Part shown: piece by piece, positions 6,077-11,261 of the stretch | Position numbering within the stretch: position 1 is the stretch's first letter | How the letters are laid out: each line of letters opens with the position of its first letter | From: an uncultured Lewinella sp. | GTDB lineage: Bacteria > Bacteroidota > Bacteroidia > Chitinophagales > Saprospiraceae | Assembly: GCA_938021455.1 (NCBI GenBank) | Contig: CALIGP010000148.1 | Coordinates: 1 to 11,261, forward strand | DNA length: 11,261 nucleotides | Reading direction: 5' to 3' | Translations under genes and position numbers: made by a program | Notes under the pieces: model-generated | Told to the model about the DNA's origin: nothing | The model's input: the letters and a program-made list of their open reading frames with translations, nothing else | Databases searched by the model: none

Positions 6077-6090
6077 TAAACATATATAAG

Positions 6091-8715
6091 ATGAATTTCA
6101 ACAACTTCACCATAAAGTCTCAGGAGGCTTTACAGCGTGCGGGAGAAATCGCACTCGGCAATGGCCAGCAGAATATCGAGCCTGGCCACCTGATGAAAGC
6201 TATTTTTGAAATCGACGAAAACGTAACGCCCTTCCTCTTCAAGAAGATGGGTGCTAACCTCAATGCCGTAAAGCAGGCAACAGATAGCATTGTGGCCGGC
6301 TACCCAAAACAATCCGGTGGGCAACAGATGCTAAGTCGTCCTGCGGCAGAAATGATGCAGCACGCCAATGTTATGGCCCGCGAGATGGGAGACGAATTTG
6401 TCTCGCTGGAGCACATTTTGTTGGCTGGATTGAAGGTCAAAGAATCTTCTACTCAGGTGCTCCGGGACTCCGGCGTAAATGAAAAGGTGCTAAAATTGGC
6501 CATTGAAGAATTACGGCAGGGTAAGAAGGTTACTTCCAACTCCGCCGAAAACAGCTATAACTCGCTGGAGAAATACGCCATTAATCTCAACGAGCAGGCT
6601 CGTAAGAATAAGCTCGACCCGGTTATTGGCCGCGACGAAGAAATTCGTCGTGTCCTCCACATTCTGGCTCGTCGGAGTAAAAATAATCCCATCCTAATCG
6701 GTGAACCCGGCGTGGGCAAAACAGCCATCGTGGAGGGCCTCGCCCACCGGATTGTGAACGGTGATGTACCAGAAGACCTCCGCGAAAAAGAACTGTGGAG
6801 CCTTGACATGGGTGCCCTCATCGCCGGAGCAAAATACCAGGGCGAGTTCGAAGAACGCCTCAAGGCCGTCATCAACGAAGTGACCCAGGCCGACGGGCAG
6901 ATCTTCCTTTTCATTGATGAGATCCACACCTTAGTGGGTGCAGGTAAAGGACAAGGTGCGATGGACGCCGCCAACATTCTCAAGCCCGCGCTGGCGCGCG
7001 GCGAACTCCGCGCCATCGGCGCTACCACCCTGGCGGAGTACCAGAAGTACTTCGAGACCGACAAGGCCCTGGAACGCCGTTTTCAGCAAGTGAAGGTGGC
7101 AGAACCGAACGAAGAGGATGCTATCTCTATCCTGCGCGGCCTCAAAGAGCGCTACGAAACGCACCATAAGATTAACATCCTCGACGAAGCCGTCGTCGCC
7201 GCCGTCCAGCTCTCTGAACGCTACATCAGTGATCGCTTTTTGCCAGACAAAGCCATTGACCTCATCGATGAAGCTGCCGCCCGGCTGCGCCTGGAGATGA
7301 ACTCCATGCCCGAAGAACTGGACGAAGTCGAGCGTAAGATCCGCCAACTTGAAATCGAACGAGAAGCCGTCAAACGCGAGAACGACGAAACCAAAATGGA
7401 TCGCATCGCGGCAGATCTGGCCAACCTCGAAGACCGCCGTAACGAACTCCGCGCTCAGTGGGAAACCGAGCGGGAGGTGGTACTGGGCATCCAGCAAGCT
7501 AAAGAGCGTATCGAACAATTGAAAACGGACGCCAAGCAGGGCGAACGTTCTGGTGATTTCAGCCGTGTTGCCGAGATTCGCTATGGACTCATTCCCGAAG
7601 TAGAGCAAGAATTAGCTGGCTTCAATGAACGTCTGATTGAGATGCAAGCCGACAATAAAATGCTCGTCAAGGAAGAAGTTGACGCCGAAGACATCGCTGA
7701 AATTGTAGCACGGTGGACCGGTATCCCCGTTACCCGCATGCTCCAAAGTGAGCGAGAGAAGCTACTCCGCCTGGAAGAAGAGCTCCACGCTCGTGTGGTG
7801 GGCCAAGACGAAGCCGTGGAAGCCGTCGCTGATGCTATTCGTCTCAGCCGCACCGGACTTAGCAGCCAGGATCGTCCCATCGGAAGTTTCCTCTTTCTGG
7901 GCACTACCGGCGTCGGTAAAACGGAACTGGCTAAAGCCCTGGCCGAATACCTCTTTAACGATGCAGACATGATGACACGCATCGACATGAGTGAATATCA
8001 GGAGGCGCATGCCGTGAGCCGCTTGGTGGGTGCCCCTCCCGGATACGTCGGTTATGATGAAGGCGGCCAACTGACTGAAGCCGTGCGGCGTAAGCCCTAT
8101 TCCGTCGTCCTGCTTGACGAAATCGAAAAGGCCCACCCCGACGTATTCAATACGCTCCTGCAGGTACTGGATGATGGCCGGCTGACCGACAACAAAGGAC
8201 GAATGGCAAACTTCAAGAACACCATCGTCATCATGACCTCCAACATTGGCTCTGATTTGATCCGGGAAAGATTCAGCCAGATCGACGGAAATAACGAAGA
8301 GGAAATCGTAGAAGAAACCAAGGAGCAGCTTTTCAACGTACTTAAGCAAACGGTACGTCCGGAGTTTCTCAATCGCATCGATGATGTAGTAATGTTCCGT
8401 CCGCTCAGCCGGGGAGACATCCGTCAAATCGTGGAGCTTCAGCTTCGTGAGGTAACGGAGCAGCTGGCCGAGCAGGATATCATCCTCACCGTTGCGCCGG
8501 AAGCGATGGACTGGCTTGCCGCCGAGGGCTATAACCCCGAATTCGGTGCTCGTCCATTGAAGCGGGTCATCAAAAAGCGGGTCCTCCGGCAACTGTCTAA
8601 GCAGATGCTGGCCAACGAGATCCAGCCCGGCAGCCAGCTGGTGCTTGATGTGTTCAACGACCTGGTCGTCTTCCGTAACGCTCGAGAAACCGAGCGGGTG
8701 GCGGAAACAGTATAA
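6091..8715 (+). CDS. clpB: ClpB-type AAA+ disaggregase chaperone
   Basis: This hexameric ATPase threads aggregated proteins through its pore together with DnaK/DnaJ/GrpE. From the ATG at 6091 it is 874 residues, close to the family norm. The order is: N domain (about 1-150); NBD1 with Walker A G204-E-P-G-V-G-K-T211 and Walker B L-F-I-D276-E277; the ClpB-specific coiled-coil M domain (about 393-525), which separates it from ClpA; NBD2 with Walker A G604-T-T-G-V-G-K-T611 and Walker B V-L-L-D676-E677; and sensor-2 G819-A-R-P. I chose 6091 because MNFNNFTIKSQEA is the usual N-terminus in this phylum. A TTG at 6001 in the same frame would add 30 residues that resemble no ClpB N-terminus and would translate the dyad at 6063-6076. 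It is a single gene with its own terminator. All catalytic motifs are intact. Confidence 0.98.
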   Translation: MNFNNFTIKSQEALQRAGEIALGNGQQNIEPGHLMKAIFEIDENVTPFLFKKMGANLNAVKQATDSIVAGYPKQSGGQQMLSRPAAEMMQHANVMAREMGDEFVSLEHILLAGLKVKESSTQVLRDSGVNEKVLKLAIEELRQGKKVTSNSAENSYNSLEKYAINLNEQARKNKLDPVIGRDEEIRRVLHILARRSKNNPILIGEPGVGKTAIVEGLAHRIVNGDVPEDLREKELWSLDMGALIAGAKYQGEFEERLKAVINEVTQADGQIFLFIDEIHTLVGAGKGQGAMDAANILKPALARGELRAIGATTLAEYQKYFETDKALERRFQQVKVAEPNEEDAISILRGLKERYETHHKINILDEAVVAAVQLSERYISDRFLPDKAIDLIDEAAARLRLEMNSMPEELDEVERKIRQLEIEREAVKRENDETKMDRIAADLANLEDRRNELRAQWETEREVVLGIQQAKERIEQLKTDAKQGERSGDFSRVAEIRYGLIPEVEQELAGFNERLIEMQADNKMLVKEEVDAEDIAEIVARWTGIPVTRMLQSEREKLLRLEEELHARVVGQDEAVEAVADAIRLSRTGLSSQDRPIGSFLFLGTTGVGKTELAKALAEYLFNDADMMTRIDMSEYQEAHAVSRLVGAPPGYVGYDEGGQLTEAVRRKPYSVVLLDEIEKAHPDVFNTLLQVLDDGRLTDNKGRMANFKNTIVIMTSNIGSDLIRERFSQIDGNNEEEIVEETKEQLFNVLKQTVRPEFLNRIDDVVMFRPLSRGDIRQIVELQLREVTEQLAEQDIILTVAPEAMDWLAAEGYNPEFGARPLKRVIKKRVLRQLSKQMLANEIQPGSQLVLDVFNDLVVFRNARETERVAETV

Positions 8716-8746
8716 AATATAATGAGTGTTTTAGTGTGTTATCTTG

Positions 8747-8774
8747 GCCGGGAACTTTGGTTCCCGGCTTTTTT
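8747..8774 (+). terminator. Intrinsic terminator of clpB
   Basis: GCCGGGAAC (8747-8755) and GTTCCCGGC (8760-8768) form a perfect 9-bp GC-rich stem with a TTTG loop, followed directly by six T residues (8769-8774). It lies 31 bp after the clpB stop codon and is a textbook rho-independent terminator. Confidence 0.95.
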
Positions 8775-8964
8775 GTTGTCTTTTTGGGGCGCGGGGCCGC
8801 AGGTGCAGTGGGAATCTGATAAAAGCAATGAGCTACCTATATCAGCAAGCCTCTTGCTTTACTAACACTTTTTCATAACGCCACCAGGCAAAAGAGTAGT
8901 AGTCTTCGTCATCAGCATTAGCTACTAAGTAAATGCCCCTTCTTAAACCTTTAACCAATAAAAA
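8775..8964. other. Intergenic region before the sulfotransferase genes
   Basis: No gene is supported. A GC-rich stretch at 8786-8813 resembles 608-636 upstream of the H-NOX operon. The 30 bases before the next start codon are AT-rich, as expected of a Bacteroidota leader, but I could not identify a promoter with confidence. Confidence 0.4.
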
Positions 8965-9639
8965 ATGATTAGAAAAGCCCTAAGCCCAGCAGTAAGAATG
9001 GTTAGAGGATGGTCGTATCGTAAAGAGTCTAAAATTTTCTGTATTGGCAGAAACAAAACTGGGACTACCAGCATCAAGAAGGTATTTCAACAATTTGGAA
9101 TTCCTGTCGGGTCTCAACGAGAGGCGGAACATTTGGCACCCGACTGGGGTGTAGGTAGATTTGACCGAATTGAGCAATATGTCCGCTTCGGAGGTATTGC
9201 CTTTCAGGACGTCCCCTTCAGTTTGCCCAATACCTATCGGGAGATGGATGAGCGATTTCCCAATAGTAAGTTCATTCTGACCGTCCGGGATTCCGCTGAT
9301 GTATGGTATAACTCTGTTGTACGATTTCAATCAAAGCTCTTTGCGAATGGCCGTATCCCTACGAAAGAGGACTTGCAAAACTCTACCTATATTCACAAAG
9401 GCTGGGTATGGAAAATGAACCGCTTTATTCATGACACACCCGAAGATGACCTATACAACGAACAGTCATTAAAGAGTTCCTATCTGAAGCATAATGCCGA
9501 CGTAAAAGGTTACTTTCACGATCGACCAGCTCAACTTCTGGTTATCAACTTAAAGAATGCAGATGCTGCTAAAAAAATCAGTACATTTTTGAATGTTGGA
9601 AAAAGCATCGAAAAAGTGCCTTGGGAAAACAAGACCTAG
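8965..9639 (+). CDS. P-loop sulfotransferase-family protein (Sulfotransfer_4-like)
   Basis: The 224-residue product has the two nucleotide-binding motifs of PAPS-dependent sulfotransferases, which move a sulfo group from PAPS to a hydroxyl or amine acceptor. I24-F-C-I-G-R-N-K31-T-G-T-T-S36 is the 5'-phosphosulfate loop. F103-I-L-T-V-R108-D-S, with S117 downstream, is the 3'-phosphate-binding motif. The intervening A79-F-Q-D-V-P-F block and the W-Y-N-S run after the arginine are typical of the short Sulfotransfer_4 type rather than of the carbohydrate NDST type. No signal peptide is evident. The next gene, a different sulfotransferase type, starts 21 bp after the stop, so they are probably cotranscribed. 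The context suggests modification of a surface glycan or glycolipid, but the acceptor cannot be read from sequence. Family membership is secure; activity is inferred. Confidence 0.85.
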   Translation: MIRKALSPAVRMVRGWSYRKESKIFCIGRNKTGTTSIKKVFQQFGIPVGSQREAEHLAPDWGVGRFDRIEQYVRFGGIAFQDVPFSLPNTYREMDERFPNSKFILTVRDSADVWYNSVVRFQSKLFANGRIPTKEDLQNSTYIHKGWVWKMNRFIHDTPEDDLYNEQSLKSSYLKHNADVKGYFHDRPAQLLVINLKNADAAKKISTFLNVGKSIEKVPWENKT

Positions 9640-9660
9640 GCTGTATTTAATCTGAGATAC

Positions 9661-10536
9661 ATGAAAAGGATAATAAAACGTCAACTCACTAAATTAGGAA
9701 TATTTCCCGGCCACCTTCCCAACTTGATTATTCCTGGCGTTCAAAAAGCAGCGACCAGTTCGCTTTTTCATTACTTAGTCCAGCACCCTTCTATTGCTGG
9801 AGGCAATAGTAAAGAAATGCATTTTTTTGACTTAGACAATAAGTTTAACCGAGGCAAAAAATGGTACAAACAACAGTTCCCGTACACCAACGAATATATT
9901 CTGGATGCGACGCCAAATTACTTATATGAAAAGCATATTCCAATCAGGATCAAAGAGACCCTAGGAGATAACGTCCGGTTTATCATAGTCCTCAGAGACC
10001 CCGTAAGTAGGTGTTTTTCGGCTTGGAACATGTACCGGCAAATAGCCCACGAGCCTGATAAGATCAATCGTTTTGCTGAGATTGAGCGAGTAGAACCGCG
10101 GTACAAATTATTTAGTAAGTATTACCAAAGCCGACATTTCCCAAGTTTTACGGAAGCTGTGAATATCGAGCTACAAGCCATCACCTCAGGCAAGAAAGAA
10201 TTTGTGGAGCCGGGAATAGTAAGAAGGGGCTTTTACGTTGAACAACTTGAGCATTGGCTATCCATTTTCGATAGACGAAAATTTCTTTTTCTAGAACAAG
10301 AGAGCCTGCGGGGCAATTCGCTAGAGGCAAGTTTGCAACGCATTACGGAATTCCTTGAGGTTCCTCTTGAATGGAAACAGTTCTCCACCACAGCGAAACA
10401 TATAAGTTCTTACGAGAACAAGTCTATTGACCCTACAACGGAGGCGACACTTAACCGCCTATACAAAGCTAAGAACCAAGGCCTCTGTAAATTAACGGGC
10501 CTGGACCTGAACTGGTCTTGTTTGGTGCCAGACTAA
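9661..10536 (+). CDS. Sulfotransferase-domain protein (heparan N-sulfotransferase/NDST-like)
   Basis: The 291-residue protein resembles bacterial Sulfotransfer_1 enzymes related to the sulfotransferase domain of NDST. I24-P-G-V-Q-K29-A-A-T-S-S34-L is the 5'-phosphosulfate loop; the usual KxGTT is K-A-A-T-S here, keeping the lysine but replacing glycine with alanine. K51-E-M-H-F-F-D57 and D82-A-T-P-N-Y-L are typical substrate-side motifs. F107-I-I-V-L-R112-D-P-V-S-R, with S120, is the 3'-phosphate site. The G-F-Y-V-E-Q-L-E-H-W stretch and the later F-L-F-L-E-Q-E-S complete the family pattern. It is cytoplasmic by sequence and lies 21 bp after the first sulfotransferase gene. These enzymes commonly sulfate polysaccharides or glycolipids; with the nearby GT2 gene, a sulfated exopolysaccharide or capsule is the likely pathway, by inference. 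The gene ends 52 bp from the convergent GT2 gene, with no obvious hairpin between them. Confidence 0.9.
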   Translation: MKRIIKRQLTKLGIFPGHLPNLIIPGVQKAATSSLFHYLVQHPSIAGGNSKEMHFFDLDNKFNRGKKWYKQQFPYTNEYILDATPNYLYEKHIPIRIKETLGDNVRFIIVLRDPVSRCFSAWNMYRQIAHEPDKINRFAEIERVEPRYKLFSKYYQSRHFPSFTEAVNIELQAITSGKKEFVEPGIVRRGFYVEQLEHWLSIFDRRKFLFLEQESLRGNSLEASLQRITEFLEVPLEWKQFSTTAKHISSYENKSIDPTTEATLNRLYKAKNQGLCKLTGLDLNWSCLVPD

Positions 10537-10588
10537 GAGAAAATCCATACTCTTAACGCAAACATATTGTCGCTTTTTCCCCAGGCAA

Positions 10589-11261
10589 TCAATCGATAGC
10601 TTTAAACAACTTTAGCAGCTCCACAGCAATCCGTTTAAAAACGACTTTAAGAAGTAGGCCCGGTTTTTCCCGTAAAGAAATTCCAATATCTTCCCATTTC
10701 TTGTTTTTCAAGCTTTCTGCAAAATAAGAAAGCAAGGTATCCTGATAGTGGTCCTTTACTTGCCTATCTTTCCCCAGGTAAGAACGATACATTCCACGGG
10801 CAGTATGATGATTCATTTTAGCCATGCCGAATCGGGAAAGAGAACTCCATCTTCCTCCGTCATGAATCCGATAATCTGATGTTACCCATGGCTGAACGAC
10901 TCCCTTTCCTCTACTGAGAAGCGAGTAATAGATAAAATCATCTTTCACCTCCTTAAATCTCTCTTCCATCAAATTAAAATCCAGACAATCTCTCCGAAAA
11001 AGTATTGTGCTACTATAGACTAAACAAGGACGATAAAAATTATCCTTCGTAATAACAATATGAAGTCCGTTACTTTCGACAAATGCTTTTTGAAGGCGTT
11101 CATCCCTAATACTCTTCCCTTCCAGTAGGATCATACGATCAGTAGCGCAAAAGGAGTAAGAACGGTTAGCTTCCATAAAGTCTACTTGCTTTTGCAGCTT
11201 CTTTTTATCCGTCCAATAATCGTCTCCGTCACAGAAAGCGAAGTAATCGCCCTTTCCCTCC
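10589..11261 (-). CDS. GT2-family glycosyltransferase, 5' end beyond the window (partial)
   Basis: On the minus strand the frame is open to the window edge, giving 223 visible C-terminal residues. The first part reads G-K-G-D-Y-F-A-F-C-D-G-D-D-Y-W-T-D and then K-L-Q-K-Q-V-D-F, the classic DxDDYWxD metal/nucleotide-sugar site of GT-A family 2 enzymes. The missing part should hold the N-terminal sugar-nucleotide half. An ATG at 11174-11176 exists but lies after this motif, so it is not the true start. Downstream, a W-V-T-S-D-Y-R-I-H-D-G-G-R-W-S-S stretch fits the acceptor-side region of this subgroup. The C-terminal tail (F-K-R-I-A-V-E-L-L-K-L) is amphipathic and may associate with the membrane. 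Enzymes of this type add sugars during surface polysaccharide or O-antigen synthesis. The gene is convergent with the sulfotransferase pair, so it belongs to a separate transcript. The specific sugar is unknown. Confidence 0.92.
   Translation of the reverse strand, partial: EGKGDYFAFCDGDDYWTDKKKLQKQVDFMEANRSYSFCATDRMILLEGKSIRDERLQKAFVESNGLHIVITKDNFYRPCLVYSSTILFRRDCLDFNLMEERFKEVKDDFIYYSLLSRGKGVVQPWVTSDYRIHDGGRWSSLSRFGMAKMNHHTARGMYRSYLGKDRQVKDHYQDTLLSYFAESLKNKKWEDIGISLREKPGLLLKVVFKRIAVELLKLFKAID

Noticed and set aside
6001..6090. 30-residue N-terminal extension of ClpB from a TTG
   Set aside because: The ATG at 6091 gives the standard ClpB N-terminus; the extension has no resemblance to ClpB and would run through the upstream dyad.
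7762..8592. Long antisense open frames within clpB (also 6931-7608)
   Set aside because: These are antisense shadows of a strongly coding, GC-rich gene; they lack domain motifs and the sense strand has intact ClpB motifs throughout.
8722..8865. 47-residue reading frame after clpB
   Set aside because: It reads straight through the strong clpB terminator hairpin and T-run, and has low-complexity content.
8897..8927. Inverted pair TAGTAG/CTACTA before the first sulfotransferase gene
   Set aside because: Six-base arms with a 19-base gap are expected by chance in AT-rich sequence.

Overview
This window looks like chromosomal DNA from a member of the Bacteroidota. A marine or aquatic Saprospirales/Lewinella-type organism is my best guess, with moderate confidence. 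The evidence is the ClpB N-terminus, the style of the histidine kinase and LytTR regulator, the HKIKP form of the phosphotransfer motif, AT-rich leaders without clear Shine-Dalgarno sequences, and sulfotransferase genes beside a GT2 glycosyltransferase. No rRNA, tRNA, CRISPR array, transposase or phage gene was seen.

Layout. (1) 1-561: a leader with a small GC-rich hairpin, then a short stand-alone SET-domain gene. (2) 844-4946: a tight three-gene signalling operon. It encodes a stand-alone H-NOX haem sensor, a large soluble hybrid histidine kinase (three PAS domains, HisKA, HATPase, receiver, HPt) and a LytTR response regulator. Spacing is 3 bp and then a 4-bp overlap. A 15-bp perfect palindrome lies about 60 bp upstream. 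(3) 4947-6090: about 1.1 kb without a convincing gene. Most of it is an array of three modular repeat units (4980-5240, 5278-5533, 5565-5851). Each begins with a 36-bp box containing two half-repeats 21 bp apart and ends in a hairpin, followed by a T-run in the first two units. (4) 6091-8774: clpB with a small dyad just upstream and a strong intrinsic terminator. (5) 8965-11261: two adjacent, dissimilar sulfotransferase genes on the + strand and a convergent, truncated GT2 glycosyltransferase on the - strand, probably the edge of a sulfated surface-polysaccharide locus.

How the genes may work together. The H-NOX protein has the haem ligand and the YxSxR motif but lacks the distal-pocket Tyr/Asn/Trp set of O2-binding members, so it should sense NO. 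By analogy with known H-NOX/kinase pairs it would control the adjacent kinase. Phosphate would pass from His460 to Asp752 to His890, and then to Asp53 of the LytTR regulator, which would act on DNA directly. LytTR proteins typically bind two direct half-sites about 21 bp apart. The repeat boxes next to the operon have that period, but they match published LytTR half-sites only weakly. The link is therefore a hypothesis.

The observations most worth a second look are the H-NOX to LytTR phosphorelay and the three-unit repeat array beside it.
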